Positions 6,790-16,710 of a stretch of 64,000 nucleotides of DNA are shown here, piece by piece. The DNA is from an uncultured Lachnospiraceae bacterium. Lineage in GTDB: Bacteria; Bacillota; Clostridia; Lachnospirales; Lachnospiraceae. The stretch lies in contig CAJTXN010000012.1 of the NCBI GenBank assembly GCA_910583605.1, forward strand, positions 15,313 through 79,312, written 5' to 3'. Made by a program: the position numbers and the translations under genes. The notes below the pieces were generated by a model. It had not been told where the DNA came from and did not search any database. It worked only from the letters and a program-made list of their open reading frames with translations. Within the stretch, counting starts at the first letter, position 1, and each line of letters starts with the position of its first letter.

Positions 6790-6888
6790 TCTAACCTCCA
6801 TGTGGGAGCAATTTATTACGAAGACATAAGCTCCTTCTTTTTGTAGATTTTTTAATTTTAACACACAGAGATTGAATGTCAAGACTAT

Positions 6889-8829
6889 CTATTTCTTTTT
6901 CTTTACCTTTCGAACCGGTTTCTTCACTGTCTGTTTCGGCACTGCCATGATCACTGATTCAAACGGTCTTAAATCGATGGTAAGTTTATATGGAAATCCA
7001 TCCTGTTCTTCTTTTACTGCGTGGGCTTTATAACTTCTCTTCTCTGCACCGTACACATCCTCTGAACTCAATATTACCTTATATTCTCCCGGATGCGGCA
7101 CTCCGATCACATATTCCTGACGTTCTACCGGAGTAAAATTACATACAAATACCAAGCTATCATTAAACGTATTCGGCGCCTTACGAATAAAACTAAATAC
7201 GCTGAAATCCGCATCATCGCAGTTTATCCACTGATAACAGCCGTATTCCTTGGATTCATATGCATACATTACCTTATTCTCTCTATATAAATGAAGCAGT
7301 TTTTTATAATATGCCTGAATATCTGCATGCAACGGGTCATCCAGCAGATACCAGTCCAGACTTCTGGATTCTGACCATTCCTCCCGCTGTCCGAACTCCT
7401 GGCCCATAAACAGCAGTTTCTTTCCCGGCTGTCCCATCATAAATGTATATGCCGTCTTTAAATTCGCTGCTTTGGTTTCCAAATCTCCCGGCATTTTATA
7501 AAGCATGGAGCATTTGAGATGAACCACCTCATCATGGGATAAGACAAGCACAAACTTCTCGCTGAATGCATATGTCATATTAAATGTCATTTTATTATGA
7601 TTAAACTTCTTAAAATACGGGTCCAGTTTCACATAATCGAGAAAATCATGCATCCAACCCATATTCCACTTAAACTTAAAGCCCAGTCCGCCTTCCTCCG
7701 GCTTCTTCGTTATATTCGGCCAGGCCGTAGACTCTTCTGCAATTAAAAATGCCCGGGGATCACGTTTTTCCATAATACTGTTTAAATGTTTAAAAAACTC
7801 CATTGCTTCCAGATTCCCATTTCCGCCGTATTTATTCGGAACCCATTCACCGTCCCGTCTTCCGTAATCCAGATACAGCATGGAAGCTACTGCATCCACA
7901 CGCAGCGCATCGATATGAAACTTCTCTACCCAGAACAATGCATTTGCGATCAGGAAATTCATTACCTCCGTCTTGGAATAGTCAAACACCTTGGTTCCCC
8001 AGTCCCGCTGTTCTCCTTTTCTGGAATCCGCATATTCATACAGCGGCTCTCCGTCAAACATGGCAAGTCCATGCTCATCTTTCGGAAAATGCGCCGGAAC
8101 CCAGTCAAGGATAACTCCGATTCCCAACTGATGAAGATAGTCCACCATGTACATAAAATCCTTAGGTTCTCCATATCTGGAAGTCGGTGCATAATATCCG
8201 GTCACCTGATATCCCCAGGATGCATCAAAGGGATGCTCGGATATACCCATTAATTCTACATGCGTGTATCCCATATCTTTCACATATTCCCCCAGTTCAT
8301 GGGCAATCTGTCTGTAATTGCAAAACCCGTCCTGACTGTAGCTGTAATCTTTTTTCCATGAACCGATGTGAACTTCATAAATTGCCATCGGCTGGTCCAC
8401 AACATCTGCTGCCTCCTCGGTCTTTCTGCGAATCCACTCATCATCTTCCCACTCATAGCCATCCAGAGAAGTGATTTTCGTTGCATTGCCCGGGCGGAAC
8501 TCCGAAGAGTTTCCATATGGATCAGCCTTATAATGCGTGGAGCCGTCCCGGCCGGTTATGGCATATTTATATATGGATCCCTCACATGCTCCCGGTACAA
8601 ACCTCTCCCAAATGCCGGAAGTTCCCAGTCGTTCCATAATATGAATATATCCGTTCCAATCGTTAAAATCCCCCACAACACTAACCGCAACGGCATGAGG
8701 AGCCCATACCGCAAAGTATGTTCCCCGCACACCGTCAATTTCCATTACATGGGAACCTAGTTTCTCATATATGGCATAATGGGAACCCTGGCCGAATAAA
8801 TAACGGTCTGTTTCAGTTATAATATTCAT
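6889..8829 (-). CDS. glgB: 1,4-alpha-glucan branching enzyme (GH13)
   Basis: Cytoplasmic glycogen branching enzyme that transfers a cut alpha-1,4 chain to an alpha-1,6 position. 646 residues: N-terminal CBM48-like domain (GVRGTYFAVWAPHAVAVSVV, GDFNDWNG), then the GH13 barrel with nucleophile Asp in DALRVDAVASMLY, acid/base Glu in LIAEESTAWP and the third carboxylate in LSHDEVVH. The C-terminus ends in a basic tail (KKPVRKVKKKK). The start has an AGAGAGGATG site. It begins 14 bases after the hydratase stop and precedes leuS, so the three are likely one transcript. No other glycogen genes are adjacent. Confidence 0.95.
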   Translation of the reverse strand: MNIITETDRYLFGQGSHYAIYEKLGSHVMEIDGVRGTYFAVWAPHAVAVSVVGDFNDWNGYIHIMERLGTSGIWERFVPGACEGSIYKYAITGRDGSTHYKADPYGNSSEFRPGNATKITSLDGYEWEDDEWIRRKTEEAADVVDQPMAIYEVHIGSWKKDYSYSQDGFCNYRQIAHELGEYVKDMGYTHVELMGISEHPFDASWGYQVTGYYAPTSRYGEPKDFMYMVDYLHQLGIGVILDWVPAHFPKDEHGLAMFDGEPLYEYADSRKGEQRDWGTKVFDYSKTEVMNFLIANALFWVEKFHIDALRVDAVASMLYLDYGRRDGEWVPNKYGGNGNLEAMEFFKHLNSIMEKRDPRAFLIAEESTAWPNITKKPEEGGLGFKFKWNMGWMHDFLDYVKLDPYFKKFNHNKMTFNMTYAFSEKFVLVLSHDEVVHLKCSMLYKMPGDLETKAANLKTAYTFMMGQPGKKLLFMGQEFGQREEWSESRSLDWYLLDDPLHADIQAYYKKLLHLYRENKVMYAYESKEYGCYQWINCDDADFSVFSFIRKAPNTFNDSLVFVCNFTPVERQEYVIGVPHPGEYKVILSSEDVYGAEKRSYKAHAVKEEQDGFPYKLTIDLRPFESVIMAVPKQTVKKPVRKVKKKK

Positions 8830-8843
8830 AAGCTACATCCTCT

Positions 8844-11132
8844 CTATCTTCTATTGTAGTTGATCAAACATCCCTTGAGAATAATCTCCCTTTCATCATC
8901 CGTTAATTCGCCGAGCTTTAATTCAAATTCTTTTAATTCTTCTCCAACAACATATGCTTTAATGGAAGCTGCCTTATCCTTAACTGCCTGCGCAATATCC
9001 GGAATAAATATATAATCACCATTTGCGAATGGTAACTCTTCATTATCATATAAGAATGGAAGCATACCCCAGTTAATCAGATTTGAGCGGTATCTCTTGG
9101 TAGCATATTCCTGTGCAATATTTGCCCAGCCGCCAAGAACCTTCTGACAGGATGCTGCCTGTTCCCTTGCAGAACCGTCTCCCGGTTTCACTGCATATAT
9201 GGTACTTCCGATACCTGTATTTTCATTAGTCGCTTTGGAATATACAGTCTGAATCTTCTCCATCACCGGTTTAATCTCTGTCAATGCATCCTCCGGTAAC
9301 CTGCCTTCTTCTCTTGCCTTCTCTGCTGCCTGGACTTCCTTTGCCCGTCCCACATAAGCCGGGTCTTTTCTGGACAGGGTAAACTCTGCCAGTCCGATTG
9401 GGTTGGAACGGTAGGAAGAAGTTTCGCCGGAAGGTATCAGCTCATCCGTAGTTGTAACCGGATCATGAATCTCCGAAACCACCTTCAGCAATAAATTATC
9501 CGTTAATGCCACCATCTTCGGCCAGTCCTTAATATTCGGTCCGAACTTGATCTCAACGGATTCATCCGCAATACCCTTGCTGTCAAATACCCTGTTTTCA
9601 TAAATGGTTTTATCAAAGAAATATTTCGGTTTTGTAAAGTTTACATCTATATCAGTTGCCGCCGTCAGGTAACCTTTATTTGCTGCAGTTGCCGCAATGG
9701 AACGGGCATCCATCAATGCAACCGAAGAAATCTGTCCGTTCTGAAGTTTGGAGCCTTCTCTGTTCGGGAAGTTTCTTGTGGAATGTCTGATACTGAATGC
9801 ATTGTTGGCCGGTGTATCGCCGGCGCCGAAACACGGTCCGCAGAATGCCGTTTTAACAATAGCTCCTGTAGCCATCAAATCGGCCAGCTTTCCGTTTCTG
9901 GCAAGTTCAATATAAATCGGTGTGCTGGCAGGATATACGCTTAAAGTAAATTCATCCGCACCGATGCTGGCACCTTTCAGAATATCCGCCGCATCGCAGA
10001 TATTCTCAAAACCGCCTCCGGCACATCCGGCTATTATTCCCTGCTCCACATATAACTTTCCGTTTCTTACTTTATCCTTAAGGGTGAAATCAACCTGATT
10101 ATCCAGACTGACTTTGGCTCTCTTTTCACAATCCTCCAATATATCCATGAGATTTGCATTTAATTCCTCAATGGTATATGTATTGCTCGGATGGAACGGC
10201 ATCGCGATCATCGGCTTTACCTTATCCAGTTCTACATAAACCACACCATCATAATATGCAACATCCCCCGGGTTTAATTCCTTATAATCTTCACTTCGTC
10301 CGTGAATATCATAAAATTCCTTAATCTTATCATCGGTTGCCCAGATAGAGGACAGGCATGTTGTCTCTGTTGTCATTACATCCACACCGATTCTGAAATC
10401 CGCACTAAGCTTTGACACGCCCGGTCCCACAAATTCCAATACTTTATTTTTTACATATCCATTTCCAAATACAGCGCCAATGATTGCCAGCGCAACGTCC
10501 TGCGGGCCCACGCCCTTTACCGGCTCACCGCTTAAATATACGGCAATCACACCCGGCATATTGATATCATATGTCTGTGAAAGCAGCTGTTTTACCAGTT
10601 CCGGTCCGCCTTCTCCCATTGCCATGGTACCCAGGGCTCCGTATCTGGTATGGCTGTCCGAGCCAAGTATCATCTTTCCGCCGCCTGCCAGCATCTCTCT
10701 TGCAAACTGGTGGATGACTGCCTGATGAGGCGGTACATAAATTCCGCCGTATTTCTTTGCACATGATAGACCAAACATATGGTCATCTTCATTAATGGTT
10801 CCGCCAACAGCACATAAACTGTTGTGACAATTGGTTAATACATACGGAATCGGAAATTTCTCAAGCCCCGATGCCCTTGCTGTCTGTATGATACCTACAA
10901 ACGTTATATCATGGGATGTCAGTTTATCAAACTTAATCTGAAGCTTATCCATATTGCCGGATGTATTATGTTCTTCCAGAATTCCATAGGCAATTGTATT
11001 TTTTGCCGCCTCTTCTTTTGAAATATATTTATCTCCCAATTTAGATTTAAGAAGCTGCTCTGAATCGGTTCCAGTTTCCACCATCTCTGTTCCGTTAATC
11101 AGATATGCTCCATTGTTACTTAATGTTACCAT
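8844..11132 (-). CDS. Aconitase-superfamily hydratase (YbhJ-like)
   Basis: A 762-residue iron-sulfur hydratase of the aconitase superfamily. Visible features are the substrate/cofactor motifs MILGSDSHTRYGALGTMAMGEGG, the Fe-S cysteines in IAGCAGGGFENI and FCGPCFGAGD, and a C-terminal swivel domain. The family includes E. coli YbhJ, whose substrate is unknown. It is not a canonical acnA/acnB or leuC/leuD, so I give no specific reaction. It is the first gene of the run hydratase-glgB-leuS, with a good promoter at 11185-11213 and a GGAGGA ribosome site. The grouping with glycogen branching and leucine charging is not metabolically obvious. Confidence 0.85.
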   Translation of the reverse strand: MVTLSNNGAYLINGTEMVETGTDSEQLLKSKLGDKYISKEEAAKNTIAYGILEEHNTSGNMDKLQIKFDKLTSHDITFVGIIQTARASGLEKFPIPYVLTNCHNSLCAVGGTINEDDHMFGLSCAKKYGGIYVPPHQAVIHQFAREMLAGGGKMILGSDSHTRYGALGTMAMGEGGPELVKQLLSQTYDINMPGVIAVYLSGEPVKGVGPQDVALAIIGAVFGNGYVKNKVLEFVGPGVSKLSADFRIGVDVMTTETTCLSSIWATDDKIKEFYDIHGRSEDYKELNPGDVAYYDGVVYVELDKVKPMIAMPFHPSNTYTIEELNANLMDILEDCEKRAKVSLDNQVDFTLKDKVRNGKLYVEQGIIAGCAGGGFENICDAADILKGASIGADEFTLSVYPASTPIYIELARNGKLADLMATGAIVKTAFCGPCFGAGDTPANNAFSIRHSTRNFPNREGSKLQNGQISSVALMDARSIAATAANKGYLTAATDIDVNFTKPKYFFDKTIYENRVFDSKGIADESVEIKFGPNIKDWPKMVALTDNLLLKVVSEIHDPVTTTDELIPSGETSSYRSNPIGLAEFTLSRKDPAYVGRAKEVQAAEKAREEGRLPEDALTEIKPVMEKIQTVYSKATNENTGIGSTIYAVKPGDGSAREQAASCQKVLGGWANIAQEYATKRYRSNLINWGMLPFLYDNEELPFANGDYIFIPDIAQAVKDKAASIKAYVVGEELKEFELKLGELTDDEREIILKGCLINYNRR

Positions 11133-11184
11133 CTTGCTGTCCTCCTGAATTCCTATACATTTCTTCTATTTTAAACTAATTACT

Positions 11185-11213
11185 ATTATACTAATTTTAC
11201 TCCTAATATGCAA
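11185..11213 (-). promoter_or_regulatory. Promoter of the hydratase-glgB-leuS unit
   Basis: Minus-strand TTGCAT (11208-11213), 17 bp, TATAAT (11185-11190), about 50 bases upstream of the hydratase start. Confidence 0.75.
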
Positions 11214-11322
11214 TCGGTTTTTGCCCTTCCAACAGGGAAAAAGCCTTGATTTTTTGCGGATTTTATTTTGTAGTGCAAAATATATCTTTATGCATATTTC
11301 CAATTTGTAGTAGGCAAAAAAT

Positions 11323-11355
11323 GCCGGAATTATTATATATTATAACAATTCCGGC
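11323..11355. terminator. Inverted repeat with flanking T-runs in the divergent intergenic region
   Basis: GCCGGAATT (11323-11331) pairs with AATTCCGGC (11347-11355). T-runs follow on both strands (TTATTTTT and ATTTTTTG), so it resembles a bidirectional terminator. It sits between two divergent promoters, where it would stop stray transcription rather than end a gene. Apart from this and the promoters, the 336-base interval 11133-11468 holds nothing I can identify. Confidence 0.55.
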
Positions 11356-11405
11356 TTATTTTTAGTCTTTTGCTCCAACTTGTAAAATTTTGCATAAAAC
11401 TATAC

Positions 11406-11434
11406 TTGTTTCATTTTTTTATATATAGTATACT
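11406..11434 (+). promoter_or_regulatory. Promoter of the methyltransferase-aroB pair
   Basis: TTGTTT (11406-11411), 17 bp, TATACT (11429-11434), 34 bases before the start codon, with AAAAGGAA as ribosome site. Confidence 0.65.
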
Positions 11435-11468
11435 AAAGCAAGAAAATTTTGAAAAGGAATATTAAATC

Positions 11469-12329
11469 ATGTGGATTGCGGAAAATTGGACAGATTACGA
11501 AGTTCTGGACTGTTCTCAGGGCGAAAAGCTGGAACGCTGGGGAGATTATATTCTGGTAAGGCCGGACCCCCAGGTCATCTGGAATACAAGAAAAACACTG
11601 TCAGGCTGGAAAAACAGAAACGGACACTATCACAGAAGCAGTAAAGGCGGCGGAGAATGGGAATTTTTTGATCTGCCTGAACAGTGGACCATTCACTACG
11701 GTACACTGACTTTCAACCTGAAACCTTTCAGTTTCAAACATACCGGATTATTTCCGGAACAGGCGGCAAACTGGGACTGGTTCTCCGGACTGATAAAAAA
11801 TTCACACCGGCCGGTCAAAGTCTTAAACCTTTTTGCATATACCGGTGGCGCCACACTGGCAGCAGCGGCAGCCGGGGCACAGGTAACTCATGTGGATGCT
11901 TCCAAAGGCATGGTTGCATGGGCAAAAGAAAATGCCCGTTCCTCCGGCCTGGAAAACGCTCCTGTCCGATGGCTGGTAGATGACTGTGTTAAATTTGTAG
12001 AGCGGGAAATTCGGCGGGGAAATAAATACGATGCCATCATCATGGACCCTCCGTCTTACGGCCGCGGTCCCAAGGGGGAAATCTGGAAGATTGAAGATTC
12101 CATACATTCCTTTATTCAGCTATGTACAAATATATTATCAGATAATCCTTTATTTTTCCTGATCAACTCATACACCACCGGACTTGCTCCTGCAGTACTT
12201 ACTTATATGATAGAAACGGAAATCAGTAAAAATTTCAGCGGAACGACGGAGTCCGGAGAAATCGGTCTTCCGGTCTCTTCCAACGGACTGGTCCTGCCCT
12301 GCGGCGCCTCTGGACGCTGGCAGGCATAA
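11469..12329 (+). CDS. Class I SAM-dependent methyltransferase (RlmI/RlmK-like)
   Basis: A 286-residue Rossmann-fold methyltransferase. Motif I is VLNLFAYTGGATLAAAAAGA, the acidic tip is VTHVDASKGMVAWAKENA, and motif IV is IIMDPPSYGRGPKGE. The DPPSYG and the overall plan (short N-terminal beta region, then the catalytic domain) match the family of 23S rRNA methyltransferases related to RlmI/RlmK. A PUA domain is not evident, so the exact rRNA target and base are unknown. It is followed by aroB on the same strand and probably shares its transcript. Confidence 0.8.
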   Translation: MWIAENWTDYEVLDCSQGEKLERWGDYILVRPDPQVIWNTRKTLSGWKNRNGHYHRSSKGGGEWEFFDLPEQWTIHYGTLTFNLKPFSFKHTGLFPEQAANWDWFSGLIKNSHRPVKVLNLFAYTGGATLAAAAAGAQVTHVDASKGMVAWAKENARSSGLENAPVRWLVDDCVKFVEREIRRGNKYDAIIMDPPSYGRGPKGEIWKIEDSIHSFIQLCTNILSDNPLFFLINSYTTGLAPAVLTYMIETEISKNFSGTTESGEIGLPVSSNGLVLPCGASGRWQA

Positions 12330-12361
12330 ACGCAAAAATAACGGGAATGAAAGAGGTAAAT

Positions 12362-13474
12362 ATGGCTATTTTTAATGTAGAACTGAAAAAAGTCGTAGAT
12401 GACAGCTATGAAATTGAAATCGGATTTGAACTGGAAGATAAATTAATTTCCGATCTTAAAAATGGACTGGTTGGTAATATAACCAGATTTGCAGTTATTA
12501 CAGACAGTGTTGTAAAAGATTTATATGCAGAAAAAATTCTGACAAAACTGACGGAATCCGGATATAATGCAGACCTGTTCGTATTTGAAGCCGGCGAAAA
12601 ACAAAAAACAAGACAGACCAAGGAAGATGTAGAAGATGCCATGCTGGCAAAGGAATACCGCAGAGACTGCTGTATTATTGCCATAGGCGGAGGAGTCGTA
12701 ACGGATTTAGCAGGATTTGTGGCAGGCACTTTTGGCCGCGGCGTTCCTTTTATCAATTATGCAACCACACTACTGGCGGCTGCCGATGCTTCCGTCGGCG
12801 GAAAAACAGCGGTTGATACACCACTGGCAACAAACCTTATCGGCCTGTTCAACCAGCCCCGGAAAGTATATATAGACATCGCAGCCTGGAAGACCCTGCC
12901 TGCCAGACAGATATCCAGCGGCCTGGCGGAAACGGTGAAACATGCATGTATAGCAGACGAAGAGTTTTTCCGTTATCTGAAAGAACATATGACTGAAATA
13001 CTTAATATCGAAAAAGACGTATGCGAACATATCGCAAAAGAGAACTGTAAAATAAAATATAATGTTGTAATGAAAGACGAACGGGAAAGCGGTCTTCGCG
13101 AAGTCCTGAATCTTGGACATACCGTTGGCCGGGCCATCGAAACGGTAAGCGATTACCGGCTTCTTCATGGTGAAGCCGTATCCATCGGATTAGCCGCCGA
13201 AGCAAAACTGGCACATAAAATGGGGTATACGACAGCCGCTCAGATGAACGATGTCATATCCCTGCTGAAACAGGCTGACTTACCTGTTACAATTCCCGAT
13301 TATATTGACCGGGAAGCGCTGGTCAAGAAACTTTATACTGACAAAAAAGTCAGAAACGGCCGGATTCGTTTCGTTATCCAGAAAGGAATCGGTGATATTG
13401 TAGAATTTGAAAACGGCGTATATGCCGCTCCGATTGAGGAATCCGTTGCCAGGGAAATTATTTCGGAATTATAG
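12362..13474 (+). CDS. aroB: 3-dehydroquinate synthase
   Basis: Second step of the shikimate pathway, converting DAHP to 3-dehydroquinate with NAD and a metal ion. About 370 residues. The NAD-binding segment is IIAIGGGVVTDLAGFVAGTF, substrate/metal residues lie in ASVGGKTAVDTPLATNLIG and GLAETVKHACI, and the metal histidines are in LNLGHTVGRAIE and LHGEAVSIG. Start chosen at ATG 12362, 5 bases after AAAGAGGT. An in-frame ATG lies 5 codons upstream. The only other shikimate gene in the window, aroA at 22254-23846, is unlinked. Confidence 0.95.
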   Translation: MAIFNVELKKVVDDSYEIEIGFELEDKLISDLKNGLVGNITRFAVITDSVVKDLYAEKILTKLTESGYNADLFVFEAGEKQKTRQTKEDVEDAMLAKEYRRDCCIIAIGGGVVTDLAGFVAGTFGRGVPFINYATTLLAAADASVGGKTAVDTPLATNLIGLFNQPRKVYIDIAAWKTLPARQISSGLAETVKHACIADEEFFRYLKEHMTEILNIEKDVCEHIAKENCKIKYNVVMKDERESGLREVLNLGHTVGRAIETVSDYRLLHGEAVSIGLAAEAKLAHKMGYTTAAQMNDVISLLKQADLPVTIPDYIDREALVKKLYTDKKVRNGRIRFVIQKGIGDIVEFENGVYAAPIEESVAREIISEL

Positions 13475-13486
13475 AAACTTCTCAAT

Positions 13487-13532
13487 AAAAAACTGTGGAA
13501 GACAGCCGGGAGAGTCGTCTTCCACAGTTTTT
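13487..13532. terminator. Bidirectional terminator between aroB and serS
   Basis: AAAACTGTGGAAGAC and GTCTTCCACAGTTTT form a perfect stem, with A/T runs on both sides. It serves the convergent aroB (+) and serS (-). Confidence 0.9.
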
Positions 13533-13542
13533 ATATCGGTTT

Positions 13543-14823
13543 TTATTTTATCAAATCTTTGCCGCCCATATACGGTCTTAATTTTTCAGGTATCCGGACA
13601 CTTCCGTCTTCCTGCAGGTTGTTTTCCAAAAATGCGATTAACATTCTTGGCGGAGCTACCACCGTATTATTCAAAGTATGAGCAAAATATTTATTGCCAT
13701 TTTCATCTTTTACTCTTATTTTTAATCTTCTTGCCTGGGCATCTCCAAGATTTGAGCAGCTTCCCACTTCAAAATACTTTTTCTGGCGCGGGGACCATGC
13801 CTCAACATCGATAGATTTCACCTTAAGGTCAGCCAGATCCCCGGAACAACATTCCAGTGTCCGAACCGGTATATCAAGGCTTTTGAACAAATCCACCGTA
13901 TTCTGCCACAGCTTTTCAAACCACATCTTACTTTCTTCCGGTCTGCATACTACGATCATTTCCTGCTTTTCAAACTGGTGAATCCTGTATACGCCTCTCT
14001 CTTCCAGGCCATGAGCGCCCTTTTCTTTCCGGAAGCACGGGGAATAGCTTGTCAGTGTTTTCGGAAGCTGTTCTTCGGGAGTAATGGTATCAATAAATTT
14101 TCCGATCATGGAATGTTCGCTGGTTCCGATAAGATATAAGTCTTCCCCTTCTATCTTATACATCATTGCATCCATTTCATCAAAACTCATAACACCGGTA
14201 ACAACATCACTGCGGATCATAAACGGCGGGATACAATAGGTAAAACCTCTGTCTATCATAAAATCTCTTGCATAGGAAATAACAGCGGAATGCAGTCTTG
14301 CAATATCTCCCATCAGATAATAGAAACCGTTTCCAGCAACCTTTCTGGCACTGTCCAGATCAATACCGTTTAATTTCTCCATAATCTCGGTATGATATGG
14401 AATCTCAAAATCCGGAACAACCGGTTCTCCGTATTTCTGAATCTCTACATTTTCCGAATCATCCTTACCGATTGGTACGCTGGGATCAATGATATTCGGA
14501 ATCGTCATCATAATAGACTTAACTTTTTCATTGAGTTCTGCTTCTTTTTCTTCTAATTTAGCAAGATAATCCGACTTCTCGGTAACAAGCTTCTTCGTCT
14601 CTTCTGCTTCTTCTTTCTTTCCCTGAGCCATCAGCGCGCCAATCTGTTTGGAAATCTTGTTCCTTTCCGCTCTTAAATTGTCTGCCTCCTGCTTTGCCGC
14701 ACGGCTCTGCTCGTCCAATGCAATAACTTCATCTACCAGCGGTAACTTTCTATCCTGAAATTTATTTTTTATATTCTGTTTTACTATATCAGGATTTTCT
14801 CTGACAAATTTTAAATCTAACAT
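13543..14823 (-). CDS. serS: Seryl-tRNA synthetase
   Basis: Class II synthetase of 426 residues. The N-terminal antiparallel coiled coil (about residues 28-105, rich in E/K) binds the long variable arm of tRNA-Ser. Motif 2 is visible in SPCFRKEKGAHGLEERGVYR and motif 3 in NNTVVAPPRMLIAFLENN. The order is canonical. The gene is 91 bases after the D-2-hydroxyacid dehydrogenase stop; no T-box or separate promoter is obvious in that gap. Confidence 0.95.
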   Translation of the reverse strand: MLDLKFVRENPDIVKQNIKNKFQDRKLPLVDEVIALDEQSRAAKQEADNLRAERNKISKQIGALMAQGKKEEAEETKKLVTEKSDYLAKLEEKEAELNEKVKSIMMTIPNIIDPSVPIGKDDSENVEIQKYGEPVVPDFEIPYHTEIMEKLNGIDLDSARKVAGNGFYYLMGDIARLHSAVISYARDFMIDRGFTYCIPPFMIRSDVVTGVMSFDEMDAMMYKIEGEDLYLIGTSEHSMIGKFIDTITPEEQLPKTLTSYSPCFRKEKGAHGLEERGVYRIHQFEKQEMIVVCRPEESKMWFEKLWQNTVDLFKSLDIPVRTLECCSGDLADLKVKSIDVEAWSPRQKKYFEVGSCSNLGDAQARRLKIRVKDENGNKYFAHTLNNTVVAPPRMLIAFLENNLQEDGSVRIPEKLRPYMGGKDLIK

Positions 14824-14914
14824 CGTATCTACCTCTGAATACCTTTCCTTTTATTTCTGTCTGTATATTTTCCATAAAATGTTTTTTCTATTGTATTCTA
14901 TTTCCGGGTATTTT

Positions 14915-15901
14915 TCAAGAGGAGATTACCTCATTTCCATTATCGCGGCCTTCCTCCAATGCTTTTGCATTTTCCATTGTAACATGGGCGATTTCCCGCA
15001 TGGCTTCTTTTGTAAAGTATCCCTGATGGGAGGTTACGAGCACATTCGGAAAAGTTACCAGTCTTGCCAGCATATCATCGGTCATAATTTCATTAGAGCG
15101 GTCCTCATAGAACAGTTCTTCTTCCTCCTCATATACGTCCAGTCCCACGCCTCCGATTTTTCCCGGTACACGCAGCGCCTCCAGTAAATCTTCGGTACGG
15201 ATCAGTTCGCCTCTGGAAGTATTCATAATATATACTCCGTCTTTCATAATCTTCAAAGAATCTTCATTTATCATATACCGGGAATCATCGGTCAGCGGAC
15301 AATGCAGCGATATAATATCACTCTCCCGGAATAGCTGATCCAGTTTCACATATTCTACATCCAATGATTCATTGGGATATAAATCATATGCCAGAATTTT
15401 CATTCCGAATCCCCTGCATATACGGATCATAGCCTGACCGATTCTTCCGGTACCCACAATACCGATGGTTTTCTGATATAAGTTTTCGCCCATCAGACCA
15501 TTGATATTCATATTAAAATCCCTGATACGGACATATGCCCTGTGGGTCTGGCGGTTAACCGTTAAAATCTGCGCCATTGCAAATTCTGCCACGGCTTCTG
15601 GAGAATAGCTGGGTACACGCAGAATCTTCAGCTTTCCCTTTGCCGCCTCCAGATCCACATTGTTATACCCTGCACAGCGCATTAATATTCCCTTGATTCC
15701 GGCATCAATCAGTTCGTTAATGACATTTTTATTCAAATCGTCATTAACAAATGCACAAATCGCATCATACCCCTTTGCCAGTCCTGCTGAATCCTCATCC
15801 AGTCTTACCGAACGGAATTTAATCTGATAATTCATTTGCTCTGCCAGCGGTTTAAACCAAATCTTATCATAGGGTTTCGCATTAAAAAATAATATTTTCA
15901 T
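14915..15901 (-). CDS. D-2-hydroxyacid dehydrogenase (D-lactate dehydrogenase-like)
   Basis: 328-residue NAD-dependent D-isomer-specific 2-hydroxyacid dehydrogenase, cytoplasmic. NAD binding is in TIGIVGTGRIGQAMIRI followed by the Asp of ILAYDLYPN. The catalytic Arg lies in MNTSRGELIRT, the Glu in GLDVYEEEEELFYED and the His in VTSHQGYFTKEA. The EEEELFYED segment is characteristic of fermentative D-lactate dehydrogenases (LdhA type), which reduce pyruvate to D-lactate and regenerate NAD. No Rex-type operator was recognised upstream. Confidence 0.9.
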   Translation of the reverse strand: MKILFFNAKPYDKIWFKPLAEQMNYQIKFRSVRLDEDSAGLAKGYDAICAFVNDDLNKNVINELIDAGIKGILMRCAGYNNVDLEAAKGKLKILRVPSYSPEAVAEFAMAQILTVNRQTHRAYVRIRDFNMNINGLMGENLYQKTIGIVGTGRIGQAMIRICRGFGMKILAYDLYPNESLDVEYVKLDQLFRESDIISLHCPLTDDSRYMINEDSLKIMKDGVYIMNTSRGELIRTEDLLEALRVPGKIGGVGLDVYEEEEELFYEDRSNEIMTDDMLARLVTFPNVLVTSHQGYFTKEAMREIAHVTMENAKALEEGRDNGNEVISS

Positions 15902-15991
15902 ATAAAATCATACCTCATCTTTTTTATTTGTATTAAATACAGAATACATTTTATATGAAATATCATGTGCAGATATTAAGAATTCATTCAT

Positions 15992-16681
15992 TTAACCAAG
16001 TATAATTTTTCCTTCTTCCGTAAGCTGTTCCCGAATCTGCTGCATTTTTACATCGGTTTCATAGATTACATTTGCACATTTTGTAAGCTGTTCCACGACT
16101 TCCACATTATCTTCTTTAAATTTTTTATAGTGAATCTGATGTTCCAGGCTTGCCCAGAAATTCATGGCAATGGTCCGGATCTGAACTTCCACTTTTACCA
16201 TCCTTTTACCGGTGGATAAGAAAATTGGCACCTCTACCACCAGATGCAGGCTTCTGTATCCATTCGGCTTGGGATTGGCAATATAATCTTTATATTGAAT
16301 AAGAGAAATATCATCCTGTTCAATGAGCATTTCAGCTACCGTATAGATATCATCAATAAACGGACAGATAACTCTGACTCCCGCCACATCATGGAGCTCG
16401 CTCATAATACTGTCCAGCGTTATGGGAAGACCTCTTCTGTCCATTTTTTCATATATACTCATCGGTGATTTTATTCTTGATTTAATATTGTCAATGGGAT
16501 TTCTCTCCGTATTATTTTGAAATTCATCATTTAAAACTTCCAGTTTTGTTCTGACCTCACGTATCGCACAGCCATACCAGCAAATCATCTCCCTGAATTT
16601 CTGTGCAGTTTCCGCAAAATTACCCGCATCGGAACTTTTTACGAATTCCGTAAAAAAATCCAAACCTAATCTCTTGTTCAA
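15992..16681 (-). CDS. Small alarmone synthetase (RelQ-type, (p)ppGpp synthetase)
   Basis: A 229-residue single-domain GTP pyrophosphokinase without a hydrolase domain. RIKSPMSIYEKMDRRGLP is the substrate loop. VAGVRVICPFIDDIY and YRSLHLVVEVPIF contain the catalytic and metal residues, and KVEVQIRTIAMNFWASLEHQIHYKK is the conserved C-terminal core (split here as KVEVQIRTIAMNFW and SLEHQIHYKK). The start codon is TTG at 16681 behind GAAGGG. It lies 29 bases after a glycosyltransferase gene and is probably co-transcribed with it. RelP/RelQ assignment is by length and general appearance only. Confidence 0.85.
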   Translation of the reverse strand: MNKRLGLDFFTEFVKSSDAGNFAETAQKFREMICWYGCAIREVRTKLEVLNDEFQNNTERNPIDNIKSRIKSPMSIYEKMDRRGLPITLDSIMSELHDVAGVRVICPFIDDIYTVAEMLIEQDDISLIQYKDYIANPKPNGYRSLHLVVEVPIFLSTGKRMVKVEVQIRTIAMNFWASLEHQIHYKKFKEDNVEVVEQLTKCANVIYETDVKMQQIREQLTEEGKIILG

Positions 16682-16710
16682 TTTTAGCCCTTCTTCCTGT
16701 ATTTAACTTT

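Noticed and set aside
6436..6846. 136-codon plus-strand frame opposite leuS
   Set aside because: Antisense shadow of a highly conserved synthetase without its own ribosome site.
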